DNA of 64,000 nt. It comes from Pseudomonas faucium (GTDB lineage: Bacteria; Pseudomonadota; Gammaproteobacteria; Pseudomonadales; Pseudomonadaceae). The position numbers and the translations under genes are program-made. The notes under the pieces are model-generated. The model was not told the DNA's origin and searched no databases. It was given only the letters and a program-made list of their open reading frames with translations. Each line of letters begins with the position of its first letter. The first letter of the stretch is position 1. Positions 20,560 through 29,261 of this stretch are shown piece after piece. The stretch covers positions 42,353 to 106,352 of the forward strand of contig NZ_BQIP01000022.1 of NCBI RefSeq assembly GCF_021602585.1, written 5' to 3'.

Positions 20560-21561
20560 TTAGTTCCAGCCAGCCCGATCCATCAGGCGAATGGCCTCGG
20601 CCTGGCGCTTGCCAGCCACTTCGACCGGAATGCTGTCGGCCTTGAAGCTACCCCAGGCCGCCACTTCTTCCGAAGGCTTGACCTTCGGGTTGGCCGGGAA
20701 CTCCTGGTTGATGTCGGCAAACAGCTTCTGCGCCTTCTCGCCAGTCATCCATTCCACCAGCTGCTTGGCCGCTTCCGGGTGCGGTGCATGCTTGGTCAGG
20801 CCGATGCCCGAGAGGTTGACGTGCACGCCACGGTCGCCCTGGTTGGGCCAGAAGATCTTCACCGGCAGGTTGGGGTTCTGATTGTGCAGGCGGCCGTAGT
20901 AGTAGGTGTTGACCACCCCCACGTCACACTGGCCCGCCTCGATCGCCTTGATCACGGCGTTGTCGTCGGAGAACACATCGGTGGACAGGTTGTTGACCCA
21001 GCCCTTGACGATCTGCTCGGCCTTGGCCTCGCCGTGGTTCTCGATCAGCGTGGCGGTCAGCGACTGGTTGTAGACCTTCTTCGCCGTGCGCAGGCACAGG
21101 CGGCCTTCCCACTGCTTGTCGGCCAGGGCTTCGTAGGTGGTCAGCTCTTCGGGTTTGACCCGCTCGGTGGAGTAGATGATGGTGCGCGCACGCAGGCTCA
21201 GGCCGGTCCAGTCATGGGAGGAGGCGCGATACTGCGGCGGGATGTTCTGGTCGATGATGTCCGACTTGATCGGCTGCAGGATGCCCATCTGCTCGGCCTG
21301 CCAGAGGTTGCCGGCATCGACGGTGAGCAACAGGTCGGCCACCCCGTTCTCGCCCTCGGCCTTGATGCGCTGCATCAGCGGGGCTTCCTTGTCGGTGATG
21401 AACTTGACCTTGACCCCGGTTTCCTTGGTGTAGGCGTCGAACACGGGCTTGATCAGCTCGTCGATGCGCGAGGAGTACACCACCACTTCATCCGCTGCCT
21501 GAGCGGTGCCGCCGAACAAAGTCAGGGCCAGGGCGGCCAGTAGGGGCTTGCGTGGCAACAT
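20560..21561 (-). CDS. Iron(III) ABC transporter periplasmic binding protein, FbpA/FutA type
   Basis: Ferric-ion binding protein (333 residues). The signal peptide ends near residue 22 (GTAQA/ADEV). The mature protein starts [19 protein letters not shown], typical of FbpA-like proteins, and has [15 protein letters not shown], where neighbouring tyrosines coordinate ferric iron in this family. The ATG at 21561 has GAGGAG eight bases upstream; the frame extends 21 codons further without support. Its permease lies 123 bases downstream with a REP element between. A 21-bp imperfect palindrome lies upstream of the start (21594-21614). Confidence 0.9.
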   Translation of the reverse strand: MLPRKPLLAALALTLFGGTAQAADEVVVYSSRIDELIKPVFDAYTKETGVKVKFITDKEAPLMQRIKAEGENGVADLLLTVDAGNLWQAEQMGILQPIKSDIIDQNIPPQYRASSHDWTGLSLRARTIIYSTERVKPEELTTYEALADKQWEGRLCLRTAKKVYNQSLTATLIENHGEAKAEQIVKGWVNNLSTDVFSDDNAVIKAIEAGQCDVGVVNTYYYGRLHNQNPNLPVKIFWPNQGDRGVHVNLSGIGLTKHAPHPEAAKQLVEWMTGEKAQKLFADINQEFPANPKVKPSEEVAAWGSFKADSIPVEVAGKRQAEAIRLMDRAGWN

Positions 21562-21593
21562 GGAAAGCACTCCTCGGATCGTATGAGAGGCGC

Positions 21594-21614
21594 AAATGGT
21601 AGTGAATCCCATTT
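21594..21614. promoter_or_regulatory. Candidate operator upstream of the iron binding-protein gene
   Basis: AAATGG and CCATTT in inverted orientation, nine bases apart, 33 bases before the start. It could be a degenerate Fur-type site, but it does not match the Fur consensus well. Confidence 0.25.
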
Positions 21615-21669
21615 TCCTGCTCACCTACCTAGCAGTTACCGGATGTTGCAAGGACTGCCTTGCAGTCCA

Positions 21670-21695
21670 ATCGCCGGCAAGCCGGCTCCCACAGG
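21670..21695. repeat. Single REP element, GCCGGCAAGCCGGCTCCCACAGG
   Basis: One copy of the majority REP sequence, ten bases before the stop side of the UbiI-type gene. No opposite partner is visible within 100 bases. Confidence 0.8.
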
Positions 21696-21705
21696 CCCGA
21701 CAACC

Positions 21706-22929
21706 TCAAGCCTTGGCCAGATCTGGCAGATCCCCTGAAAGCCCCAGCGCCTGCCGCACGAACAGCGCCTTGGCCTCGGGCATCTGCTCCACCAGCTTCA
21801 ACCCGCTGTTGCGCAACCAGCGCAACGGCAGCGGATTAGCCTGGAACAACCGCTCGAAGCCTTCCATCGCGGCCATCAGCGCCAGGTTGTGCGGCATGCG
21901 CCGGCGCTCGTAACGGCTGAGCACCTTCACATCCGCCAGGCGCTCGCCGCGCTCGCAGGCATTGACCAGCACCTCGGCCAGCACAGCGGCATCGAGAAAG
22001 CCCAGATTGACGCCCTGGCCCGCCAGCGGGTGGATGGTGTGCGCGGCATCGCCGATCAGCGCCAGCCCCTCATCCACATAGCGCTTGGCGTGGCGCTGGC
22101 GCAGCGGCACGCACACCCGTGGGTCAGCCTCCAGCACTTCGCCCAGGCGCCCCTCGAAGGCGCGCTCCAGGGCCTTGCGGAAGGCCTCGTCAGGCAGCGC
22201 CATGAGCTGCTCGGCCTGCTCCGGGGTGGTCGACCAGACGATCGAACACCAGTCCTGCTTGCCATCACGCAACAGCGGCAGGAATGCCAGCGGCCCTTCG
22301 TCCGTGAAACGCTGCCAGGCCGTGGCCTGGTGCGCGGCGCTGCAGCGCACGCTGGTGACGATGGCGTGGTGCAGGTAATCCCACTCGCGGGTTTCGCAGC
22401 CGGCCAGGCGGCGCACGGCGGAATTGGCGCCGTCGGCAGCCACCACCAGCGGCGCGCGCAGGCGGCGGCCGTCGGCCAGGGTCAGCAGCCATTCATCGCC
22501 CGAGCGGCGCAACTGCTCCAGCCGGGCATTGGCCAGCAGGCCGATGTCGCTGTCGTGCAGGCGCTCCAGCAGGCCGTCCTGCACCACGCGGTTCTCGACG
22601 ATGTGGCCGAGCACCTGGGCGTGCACGCTGGCAGCCGAGAAATGAATCTGCCCGGTGCCGCTGCCGTCCCACACGTGCATGTCGGTGTACGGCGCGGCGC
22701 GGCGCTTGGCGATGCCTTCCCAGGCGCCCAGGCGCTCGAGGATGCGCTGGCTGGCGGCCGACAGGGCACTGACCCGCGGCTCGAACGGCGCCTGTTCATC
22801 GAACGGCTTGACCGACAGCGGGCCACCGTCGAGCAGGAGAATTTCCAGGCCGCTGTGGCGCAACGCCAGGGCCAGGGCGCTGCCGACCATACCGGCACCG
22901 ACAATCAACACATCTGCGCGCATTTCCAT
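21706..22929 (-). CDS. ubiI: FAD-dependent ubiquinone biosynthesis hydroxylase, UbiI/UbiF type
   Basis: Class A flavin monooxygenase (407 residues) of the UbiH/UbiF/UbiI/Coq6 family, which hydroxylates the ring of ubiquinone precursors. The FAD dinucleotide motif is VLIVGAGMVGSALALAL (about 6-22), and the second FAD motif is LIGDAAHTIHPLAGQGVNLG. It is last in the pepP-ubiH-thioesterase-like-ubiI run. P. aeruginosa has two such hydroxylases in the same context, one assigned as UbiI; which ring carbon this one acts on is inferred from that order. Confidence 0.85.
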   Translation of the reverse strand: MEMRADVLIVGAGMVGSALALALRHSGLEILLLDGGPLSVKPFDEQAPFEPRVSALSAASQRILERLGAWEGIAKRRAAPYTDMHVWDGSGTGQIHFSAASVHAQVLGHIVENRVVQDGLLERLHDSDIGLLANARLEQLRRSGDEWLLTLADGRRLRAPLVVAADGANSAVRRLAGCETREWDYLHHAIVTSVRCSAAHQATAWQRFTDEGPLAFLPLLRDGKQDWCSIVWSTTPEQAEQLMALPDEAFRKALERAFEGRLGEVLEADPRVCVPLRQRHAKRYVDEGLALIGDAAHTIHPLAGQGVNLGFLDAAVLAEVLVNACERGERLADVKVLSRYERRRMPHNLALMAAMEGFERLFQANPLPLRWLRNSGLKLVEQMPEAKALFVRQALGLSGDLPDLAKA

Positions 22930-22932
22930 GCC

Positions 22933-23415
22933 TTACGCCAGCCTCGCTTGCGGCTTGAGCCGCACGTATAGGGTTTTATCGACCCGCGCCACCAGCTCGC
23001 CGGCAGCGTCGCGGATATCGACCTGCAAACGGGGCAGGTACTTCTTGCCGCTGGCGGTCTGCTGGCGGATCTCGTCCAGCAGCGCGTCATCGACGTGGAA
23101 TTCGGCATACACCGGGCCCTTGCCCGGGGCGATGAAATCGATGCTGGCGGCCTTGTCCCAGACGATGTACTCGCGGCCCAGTTGCTCGATCAGCAACAGC
23201 ATGTAGAACGGGTCGACCATCGAGTACAGGCTGCCGCCGAACTGGGTGCCGACGTAGTTGCGGTTCCAGCGCGTGAGCTTCATGCACACCTTGACGCTGC
23301 GCATGTCCGGGCTGATGTGCTGGATGCGGATACCGGCGCCGAGGTAGGGCGGGTAGAGGTTCAGCAGCCAGCGCAACATGCGCGCCCGGCGCGCCAGCTT
23401 GCGCGGGTTGCTCAT
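22933..23415 (-). CDS. DUF4442 / PaaI-like hotdog thioesterase family protein
   Basis: A 160-residue single hotdog-fold protein. Features are a basic N-terminus (MSNPRKLARRARMLRWLL), NYVGTQFGGSLYSMVDPFY, which fits the DUF4442 helix and loop, and AEFHVDDALLDEIRQQTAS. A much longer frame (to 24405) exists only because it runs through ubiH in another frame. The ATG at 23415 overlaps the ubiH stop as ATGA, which settles the start. The substrate is unknown; the place between two ubiquinone hydroxylases hints at membrane-lipid or quinone-related work, but this is inference. Confidence 0.8.
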   Translation of the reverse strand: MSNPRKLARRARMLRWLLNLYPPYLGAGIRIQHISPDMRSVKVCMKLTRWNRNYVGTQFGGSLYSMVDPFYMLLLIEQLGREYIVWDKAASIDFIAPGKGPVYAEFHVDDALLDEIRQQTASGKKYLPRLQVDIRDAAGELVARVDKTLYVRLKPQARLA

Positions 23416-24611
23416 GCCTGGCCTCGCGGATCGGGGCGGGTGCCCAGGCCCATGGCCTGGCGGGCGAACCAGCTTTTTGCCGGGGGCAGCAGGTCGAGCC
23501 CGAGCAGGCCGATGTTGCGCCCGGCGGCCAGCAATGGCTGGTTGCTGCCGAACAGGCGGGTGACCTGGTCGGAGAAACCGATGGTCAGGGCCTGGTCGAG
23601 GCGCTGGCGCTGGTGGTAGGCCTGCAAGGTTGCCAAGTCGCCTGGCTGCTGCGGGCCGGCCAGCAGCGCATCGGCCAACGACTGCACATCGCGCAGCGAC
23701 AGGTTGAAGCCCTGCCCGGCAATCGGGTGCAGGCTGTGCGCGGCATTGCCGAGCACCACCAGGTGCGGGCGCACCTGCTCCTGCGCCTCGACCAGCGCCA
23801 GCGGATAGAGATGCCGGGCACCCACCTGGCGCAGCGCGCCAAGGCGGTAGCCGAAGGCATCCTGCAGCTCGCGCAGGAAGCTGCGTTCGTCGATTTCCGC
23901 CAGGCGCCTGGCGTCCATCCCCTTCCGGGTCCAGACCAGCGCGCAGCGGTTCTCCGGCAGCGGCAGCAGGGCCATCGGGCCTTGCTCGGTGAAGCGTTCG
24001 AAGGCTTGGCCGCGGTGGGCCTCGCCCGGGGTGATGTTGGCGATCAGCGCGCTCTGCTCGTAGGGCGTGCGGCGCACATGGATGCCCAGTTGCTCGCGCA
24101 GGCCAGAGCGGCCGCCATCGGCCAGCACCGCCAGGTCGCATTCGAGCAGGGTGTCGTCTTCCAGCTGCAACCGGTAGCCACCGTCGATGGCCTGCATCGC
24201 CCTGACTTCGGCCGGGCAACGCCAGCTCACCACTTCGCGGTCCAGGCCTTGCCACAGGCACTGGCCGAGCCAGGCATTCTCGACCACATAGCCGAGCGCG
24301 GGCACGCCCTCTTCCTGGGCATCCAGCCGCGTGGCGCCAAAGCGGCCACGGTCGGACACATGAATCTGCTGGATCGGCTCGGCCCGTGGGCTGATGGCCT
24401 GCCACAGGCCAAGCTGCTGGTAGATCTGCCGGGTGCCGAACGACAGCGCTGAGGAACGCGCGTCGTAGCTCGGCTGGAAGCTGTCGCCGGGCGCGAAGGG
24501 CTCGATCAGCACGATCTTCCAGCCCCGCGCCCTGGCCCCTGCCTGCAGCGCCAGGGCCAGGCTCGCGCCCACCAGGCCGCCGCCAATGATCGCCAGGTTG
24601 ACCCGACTCAT
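23412..24611 (-). CDS. ubiH: 2-polyprenyl-6-methoxyphenol hydroxylase UbiH
   Basis: FAD monooxygenase (399 residues) for a ring hydroxylation of ubiquinone synthesis. FAD motifs are LAIIGGGLVGASLALALQ (about 6-23) and VLGNAAHSLHPIAGQGFNL; GNAAH in place of GDAAH is typical of UbiH itself. The ATG overlaps the pepP stop (ATGA at 24608-24611) and the gene's own stop overlaps the next start, so translation is coupled along the pepP-ubiH-DUF4442-ubiI run. Confidence 0.92.
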   Translation of the reverse strand: MSRVNLAIIGGGLVGASLALALQAGARARGWKIVLIEPFAPGDSFQPSYDARSSALSFGTRQIYQQLGLWQAISPRAEPIQQIHVSDRGRFGATRLDAQEEGVPALGYVVENAWLGQCLWQGLDREVVSWRCPAEVRAMQAIDGGYRLQLEDDTLLECDLAVLADGGRSGLREQLGIHVRRTPYEQSALIANITPGEAHRGQAFERFTEQGPMALLPLPENRCALVWTRKGMDARRLAEIDERSFLRELQDAFGYRLGALRQVGARHLYPLALVEAQEQVRPHLVVLGNAAHSLHPIAGQGFNLSLRDVQSLADALLAGPQQPGDLATLQAYHQRQRLDQALTIGFSDQVTRLFGSNQPLLAAGRNIGLLGLDLLPPAKSWFARQAMGLGTRPDPRGQA

Positions 24612-25942
24612 GCCGCGTCCTTGCGCGCAGCCTGCATCAGCGCCTCGATCTCGCCGACCGTGCTGGGCACGCCCGATGTCAGAATTTCACAACCTTGCCT
24701 GGTGACCACCACGTCGTCCTCGATCCTGATGCCGATGCCGCGCCATTTCTTCGCGACATTCTGGTTGTCGGCGGCAATGTAGATGCCTGGCTCGACGGTC
24801 AATGCCATGCCCGGTTCCAGCACGCGCCACTGGCCGCCGACCTTGTATTCGCCGACATCGTGCACGTCCATGCCCAGCCAGTGTCCGGCACGGTGCATGT
24901 AGAAGGCCCGGTAGGCCTCGTTGTCGATCAGTGCCTGCACCTCGCCCTTGAGCAGCCCCAGTTCCACCAGGCCGGCGGTGATGACCCGCACGGTCGCCTC
25001 GTGGGCGTGGTTCCAGTGCTTGCCCGGGGCGATCTCGGCGAAGGCGGCGTGCTGGGCCTTGAGCACCAGCTCGTAGATGGCCTTCTGCTCTGGCGAAAAA
25101 CGCCCGCTGACCGGGAAGGTGCGGGTGATGTCGCTGGCATAGCAGTCGATCTCGCAGCCGGCATCGATCAGCACCAGGTCGCCATCCTTGAGCGGGGCGT
25201 CGTTTTCCTGGTAATGCAGGATGCAGCCATTGCGCCCGGCGGCCACGATGGAGCCATAGGCCGGCATCTTCGCCCCGCCCTTGCGGAACTCGTAGTCCAG
25301 CTCGGCTTCCAGGCTGTACTCGTGCAGCCCGGCCCGGCATGCCTGCATGGCCCGCACATGGGCCCGCGCGGAAATCGCCGCGGCGGCGCGCATCACCTTC
25401 ACTTCCGCCGCCGATTTATACAGGCGCATGTCGTGCAGCAGGTGATCCAGCGCAACGAACTCGTTCGGCGGCTGGGCGCCGAGGCGGGCCTTGGAGCGGA
25501 TCACGTTGATCCAGTCCATCAGCCGGCGGTCGAACTCGGCGTTGCTGCCCATGGCGCTGTAGACCCGCTCGCGGCCCTCGATCAGGCCGGGCAGGATTTC
25601 GTCGATGTCGGTGATCGGGAAGGCATCGTCCGCGCCAAAATCACGGATCGCGCCTTCCTGCCCGGCACGCAGGCCGTCCCATTGCTCGCGCTCGGGGTTG
25701 CGCTCGCGGCAGAACAGCACGTACTCGCCATGCTCACGGCCCGGGATCAGCGCAATCACAGCCTCAGGCTCGGGGAAGCCGCTGAGGTACTGGAAGTCGC
25801 TGTCCTGGCGGTACACGTGCTCGACATCGCGGTTGCGGATGGCGACCGCGGCAGCCGGCAGGATGGCAATGCTGTTGGGGACCATCTGCGCCATCAGCGC
25901 CTTGCGCCGACGGGCATACTCGGCCTTGGGTATGTGGCTCAT
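24608..25942 (-). CDS. pepP: Xaa-Pro aminopeptidase P
   Basis: M24B metallopeptidase (444 residues) that removes an N-terminal residue preceding proline. The dimetal ligands of the pita-bread fold are visible: LVLIDAGCEIDCYASDITRTF (two Asp), HRAGHWLGMDVHDVG (His), LTVEPGIYI (Glu) and GIRIEDDVVVT (Glu). The frame is open 68 codons upstream into ygfB, but the ATG at 25942 gives the normal PepP N-terminus (SHIPKAEYARRRKAL). It lies 22 bases after ygfB and is coupled to ubiH. Confidence 0.95.
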   Translation of the reverse strand: MSHIPKAEYARRRKALMAQMVPNSIAILPAAAVAIRNRDVEHVYRQDSDFQYLSGFPEPEAVIALIPGREHGEYVLFCRERNPEREQWDGLRAGQEGAIRDFGADDAFPITDIDEILPGLIEGRERVYSAMGSNAEFDRRLMDWINVIRSKARLGAQPPNEFVALDHLLHDMRLYKSAAEVKVMRAAAAISARAHVRAMQACRAGLHEYSLEAELDYEFRKGGAKMPAYGSIVAAGRNGCILHYQENDAPLKDGDLVLIDAGCEIDCYASDITRTFPVSGRFSPEQKAIYELVLKAQHAAFAEIAPGKHWNHAHEATVRVITAGLVELGLLKGEVQALIDNEAYRAFYMHRAGHWLGMDVHDVGEYKVGGQWRVLEPGMALTVEPGIYIAADNQNVAKKWRGIGIRIEDDVVVTRQGCEILTSGVPSTVGEIEALMQAARKDAA

Positions 25943-25964
25943 GGGCAGAACTACCCCCGGTTGA

Positions 25965-26519
25965 TCAGTGCAGCGATGGTTTTGGCGCAGGCGCGGCAGG
26001 TGCGGCCAGTTCCGTGTACAGCAGCAGCGGCGCGACGCGCAGGTACTCCATGACTTCCATGTAGTCGCTCTCGCCGTCTTCGGACTCTTCCAGCGCTTCC
26101 TGGACCTGGGAAATGGCCACCAGGTCCTGGAGCACTTCCTTGGCATCGGTGGACAGGTCCTTGCCGCCGGCGTTCAGCCCGAAGCCGGCGATGAAGCCCT
26201 GGCACCACTGGCCCAGCGCGGTGGCGCGCTCGGTGAGCGAGGTTTCGTCGCCTGGCAGCAGCAGGACGATGGCGATGTCTTCGCCGGTGAGCTCGGCCTT
26301 GACCATCTCCTGCAGGCCGATCAGGGCGGCGCGCACGGAGTCTTCGGGCTCGTTCTCCAGCACGCCGGCGGCGTCGGCCAGCCAGGCGTCGGCATCGAAG
26401 CCGGCGCCGGCGCAGCTACGGCCAATCAGCAGGCCATGCAGCTCGGCAGGGGAAACAGGGTGGCCGTTGCTCGAGAGCAGCGCGGCGAATGCGGTGTAGG
26501 GCGATTGGGTATTAGGCAT
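25965..26519 (-). CDS. UPF0149 family protein YgfB
   Basis: A 184-residue acidic, helical protein of the YgfB/YecA (UPF0149) family. It shows the conserved [14 protein letters not shown] near residue 22 and [14 protein letters not shown] near 105, then an acidic patch [21 protein letters not shown]. YgfB proteins commonly precede pepP and ubiH, as here; in P. aeruginosa YgfB has been tied to control of beta-lactam resistance genes. The molecular role of this copy is not shown by sequence. It is divergent from the coiled-coil/zapA genes. Confidence 0.9.
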   Translation of the reverse strand: MPNTQSPYTAFAALLSSNGHPVSPAELHGLLIGRSCAGAGFDADAWLADAAGVLENEPEDSVRAALIGLQEMVKAELTGEDIAIVLLLPGDETSLTERATALGQWCQGFIAGFGLNAGGKDLSTDAKEVLQDLVAISQVQEALEESEDGESDYMEVMEYLRVAPLLLYTELAAPAAPAPKPSLH

Positions 26520-26665
26520 GGTCGGCTAGGCGCCAGACGGCGCATTTGACTAGAATGAAGACCTTGTATCCTAGCATCGGCAGGCGCGCCAAGACCATCG
26601 GCACTGGCCGTCGCCGTACAGGGAGAGGCATCATCGCCGGGTGATTCAATGACGGAGCGAATCGA

Positions 26666-26884
26666 GTGCAACCCACGCAAGAGAACGACCTGCAAGCGCT
26701 GATGAGCCGGTTCGAGTTGCTGATCGCACGTGTCGAGCAACTAAAACGGCAAAATGCACTCCTAGTAGCTCAGGAAAAATCCTGGCGCGAGGAACGCGCC
26801 CACCTCATCGAAAAGAACGAAATCGCCAAGCGCAAGGTCGAGTCGATGATTTTACGCCTGAAGGCCCTGGAGCAAGACTCATGA
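26666..26884 (+). CDS. TIGR02449-family small coiled-coil protein, ZapB-like in style
   Basis: A 72-residue protein that is almost wholly a predicted coiled coil (FELLIARVEQLKRQNALLV and HLIEKNEIAKRKVESMILRL heptads). I use the GTG at 26666, which has GGAG eight bases upstream. Its stop overlaps the zapA start as ATGA, so the two are translationally coupled. TIGR02449 proteins are found before zapA in many gammaproteobacteria; a cell-division role is inferred from that link and the ZapB-like shape, not from any catalytic motif. Confidence 0.85.
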   Translation: MQPTQENDLQALMSRFELLIARVEQLKRQNALLVAQEKSWREERAHLIEKNEIAKRKVESMILRLKALEQDS

Positions 26885-27201
26885 GTTCAAGCAATAGCGT
26901 CACCGTGCAGATCCTCGACAAGGAATACTCGATCATCTGTCCACCGGAAGAGCGCAACAACCTGGTCAGCGCCGCACGCTATCTGGACGGCAAGATGCGC
27001 GAGATCCGCAGCAGCGGCAAGGTGATCGGCGCCGACCGCATCGCCGTGATGGCTGCGCTGAACATCACCCACGAGATGCTGCACCGCCAGGAAGATCGCA
27101 AGGATGCGCCGGTGGGCAGCACCAACCGCGAACAGGTCCGCGACCTGCTCGATCGCGTCGACAAGGCTTTGTCCGACGATGCGGATACCAAAATCGGCTG
27201 A
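26881..27201 (+). CDS. zapA: Cell division protein ZapA
   Basis: FtsZ-ring stabilising protein (106 residues). The N-terminal domain has VQILDKEYSIICPPEERNNL, and the next helix AARYLDGKMREIRSSG is typical of ZapA; a C-terminal coiled coil follows (NREQVRDLLDRVDKALSDD). It starts inside the stop of the preceding coiled-coil gene and is followed within 20 bases by 6S RNA, the standard gammaproteobacterial order. Confidence 0.93.
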   Translation: MSSSNSVTVQILDKEYSIICPPEERNNLVSAARYLDGKMREIRSSGKVIGADRIAVMAALNITHEMLHRQEDRKDAPVGSTNREQVRDLLDRVDKALSDDADTKIG

Positions 27202-27219
27202 GATTGGTATACTGGCGCG

Positions 27220-27397
27220 ACTCCCTGGGGGATGCGCCAGTCGGTTATGTCCCTGAGCCGATACGCACAACCACGGGGGTTGCACGCTGGGGCCGGTGTG
27301 CATGTCCGCCCGACGGAAAGCCTTAACGCCCCCTGCAATCTCCACCTTGAACTTTCGGGTTCAAGGGCTACACCGATAGCGGTCTTATCGGGGAGCC
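27220..27397 (+). ncRNA. ssrS: 6S RNA
   Basis: Regulatory RNA of about 180 nt that binds sigma70 RNA polymerase. It lies between zapA and ygfA, its usual place. A -10 box TATACT (27208-27213, in an extended TGGTATACT) gives a start near 27220. The 5' arm GCGACTCCCTGGGG, the segment ATGTCCCTGAGCCGATA, and the 3' portion GCATGTCCGC...GACGGAAAGCCTTAA and CCTTGAACTTTCGGGTTCAAGG hairpin match Pseudomonas 6S RNA as I know it. The ends are estimated to within about ten bases. Confidence 0.9.
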
Positions 27398-27453
27398 TGA
27401 TTCCTTTGCCTGCAGGCTCTGCAGGCAATCCGACACCTGGGACAGCCAGTGCC

Positions 27454-28062
27454 ATGACCGAAACTGCGCCGCTCACCCGCCCCCAGCTTCGTCGTCTGCT
27501 TCGCAACGCCCGCCGCGCGCTCACGCCTGCCCAACAGCAGCAGGCTGCCGCGGGCCTGTATCGCCAGCTGGCCCAGCACCCGCTGTTCCGCCGCGCCCGC
27601 CACATCGCCCTGTACTTGCCCAACGACGGTGAAATCGACCCGCAATGGCTGCTGCGCGAAGCCCAGCGCCGGGGCAAGCGCACCTACCTGCCGGTGCTGC
27701 ATGCCTGGCCGCGCACACGCATGGTGTTCCAGCGCTTCGAACAGGGCGAAAAGCTCAAGCGCAACCGCTTTCGTATCCCCGAACCTGTCACTGACCGCAA
27801 GCGCCAGCGCCCGGTCTGGTCACTGGACCTGATCCTGCTGCCGTTGGTCGGCTTCGATGAAGTGGGCGGGCGGCTGGGCATGGGCGGTGGCTTCTACGAC
27901 CGCAGCCTGGCTTACCAGGCGCGCCGCAAGGCGTGGAAGAAACCGTTGCTGCTGGGGCTGGCGCATGAATGCCAGAAGGTCGAACGGCTGGCTCAGGCCA
28001 GTTGGGATGTACCGTTGCAGGGCACGGTCTCGGACCGTGGCTGGTACCTGGCGCCGAACTGA
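27454..28062 (+). CDS. ygfA: 5-formyltetrahydrofolate cyclo-ligase
   Basis: ATP-dependent enzyme (202 residues) turning 5-formyl-THF into 5,10-methenyl-THF. It has the N-terminal basic helix (RRLLRNARRALTP), the IALYLPNDGEIDP segment and the nucleotide/substrate loop GMGGGFYDRSL near residue 145. The open frame extends back to 27232 through 6S RNA; the ATG at 27454 is the sensible start. The 6S RNA-ygfA pairing is common, and the two are often made from one primary transcript. Confidence 0.93.
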   Translation: MTETAPLTRPQLRRLLRNARRALTPAQQQQAAAGLYRQLAQHPLFRRARHIALYLPNDGEIDPQWLLREAQRRGKRTYLPVLHAWPRTRMVFQRFEQGEKLKRNRFRIPEPVTDRKRQRPVWSLDLILLPLVGFDEVGGRLGMGGGFYDRSLAYQARRKAWKKPLLLGLAHECQKVERLAQASWDVPLQGTVSDRGWYLAPN

Positions 28063-28078
28063 GCGGCGCCCGCGGGGG

Positions 28079-28234
28079 CTAGCGTTTGGCTTGGGCCTGG
28101 CCGGCGTCGACCGGCGCCTGGTAGGCAGTGTCGAGCTTGCGCTCCCAGATGCCTTGGGCATAACCGGTGGTGACCACACCCAGACCAAAAATGAAGACCA
28201 GGATCCACAGCAGATCCGGTTTGCGTTGGTTCAT
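28079..28234 (-). CDS. Small single-pass membrane protein, function unknown
   Basis: A 51-residue protein, MNQRKPDLLWILVFIFGLG at the start, with one hydrophobic segment (about 8-27) and a charged C-terminal tail (QGIWERKLDTAYQAP). The ATG at 28234 follows AGGGGGG at a suitable distance; the frame upstream to 28339 lacks support. It is convergent with ygfA. The predicted topology is a short cytoplasmic N-terminus and an outside tail, by charge. I do not recognise the family. Confidence 0.65.
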   Translation of the reverse strand: MNQRKPDLLWILVFIFGLGVVTTGYAQGIWERKLDTAYQAPVDAGQAQAKR

Positions 28235-28411
28235 CGAATAATGCCCCCCTAGGCACTGTTCAGGCTCGGCGACCTTCTTGGTGTCGCCGGAGCGTCTAGC
28301 TTTAAAATCGGCGCATTTTCCGACAACCTGAGTCGACACGCAAACGTTGACGCCAACCGGCTGTCGGTTTCGTGCAACAGGTTATTTCAAACCTTTTCAG
28401 GAGCAGCATCC

Positions 28412-28864
28412 ATGGCCTATTGGCTGATGAAATCCGAGCCCGACGAACTGTCGATCGAGGGGCTGGGCCGCCTGGGCGAAGCGCGCTGGGATGGCGTGCG
28501 CAACTACCAGGCACGCAATTTCCTACGGGCCATGAGCGTAGGCGACGAGTTCTTTTTCTACCACTCCAGTTGCCCACAACCTGGCATTGCCGGTATTGCC
28601 CGCATCACCACGGCGGCTCACCCCGACCCAACCGCGCTGGACCCGGAAAGCCACTACCACGACGCCAAGGCCAGCGCCGAAAAAAACCCCTGGAGCGCGG
28701 TGGACGTGGCGCACGTGAAGACGTTCAGGCAGGTCCTGGGGCTGGGGCTGCTCAAGCAGCAGAGTGCGTTGGCGGAACTGCCGCTGGTGCAGAAAGGCAC
28801 GCGCTTGTCGGTGATGCCGGTGACTGAAGAGCAGTGGGCGGCGATCATCGCTTTAACGCGGTGA
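28412..28864 (+). CDS. EVE domain-containing protein
   Basis: A 150-residue protein consisting of one EVE (PUA-like) domain: AYWLMKSEPDELSIEGL at the start, WDGVRNYQARNFLRAMSVGDEFFFYHS, and the PLVQKGTRLSVMPVTEEQW end. EVE domains form a pocket thought to read modified nucleic-acid bases. It is a single housekeeping-type EVE protein rather than part of a restriction system, as no methylase or nuclease is nearby. The ATG at 28412 is supported by AGGAG upstream. Confidence 0.88.
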   Translation: MAYWLMKSEPDELSIEGLGRLGEARWDGVRNYQARNFLRAMSVGDEFFFYHSSCPQPGIAGIARITTAAHPDPTALDPESHYHDAKASAEKNPWSAVDVAHVKTFRQVLGLGLLKQQSALAELPLVQKGTRLSVMPVTEEQWAAIIALTR

Positions 28865-29261
28865 TCCATACCTCAGCACTCACTTGGACTGAAAAGACAA
28901 AGGGCGCCTTGCGGCGCCCTACTCACAGACAGGTTGGCTTGTCATCGCCTTGCACCTGCCCGGCTCTGTAATTGCTGGCATGGCCAGGATCCGCAGAGTC
29001 TCACAAGCCCTTTTCAGGAACCCACCCAGTATGGTGCATCAACTGCACCAGTGGCAACGGCCCGCTCTATTGCTGAATGTGTGAGTCCAAGTGCGAAGCA
29101 AACAGCAGCTTGAACAGCGGCGAAATGCTCCAACTGCAGGGTAGGTACGAGATACTCTCGCCCACAATCTAGCGTGCAAGCCGCGTCGAAACTTGGAATC
29201 TGGCAAGCCTACCGAAGAGATAGAAAGCTCCTACGCTGAAACCGCCTCAAACTGGCCAATA
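28865..29261. other. 397-base intergenic region, no gene seen
   Basis: Contains an 8-bp hairpin (AGGGCGCC, loop TTGC, GGCGCCCT, 28901-28920) followed on the minus strand by TTTGTCTTTT, so it could end leftward transcripts from the FliL-like gene. Between 28921 and 29261 I see no credible ORF, RNA gene or REP element. A plus-strand frame beginning at 29193 is only an upstream run-on of the quinone oxidoreductase frame. Confidence 0.55.

Noticed and set aside
22933-24405. A 490-codon frame that ends in the DUF4442 protein
   Set aside because: Its first 330 codons run in another frame through ubiH; the ATGA overlap at 23412-23415 marks the true start.
27232-27453. Upstream extension of the ygfA frame
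   Set aside because: It covers the 6S RNA gene; ygfA starts at 27454.
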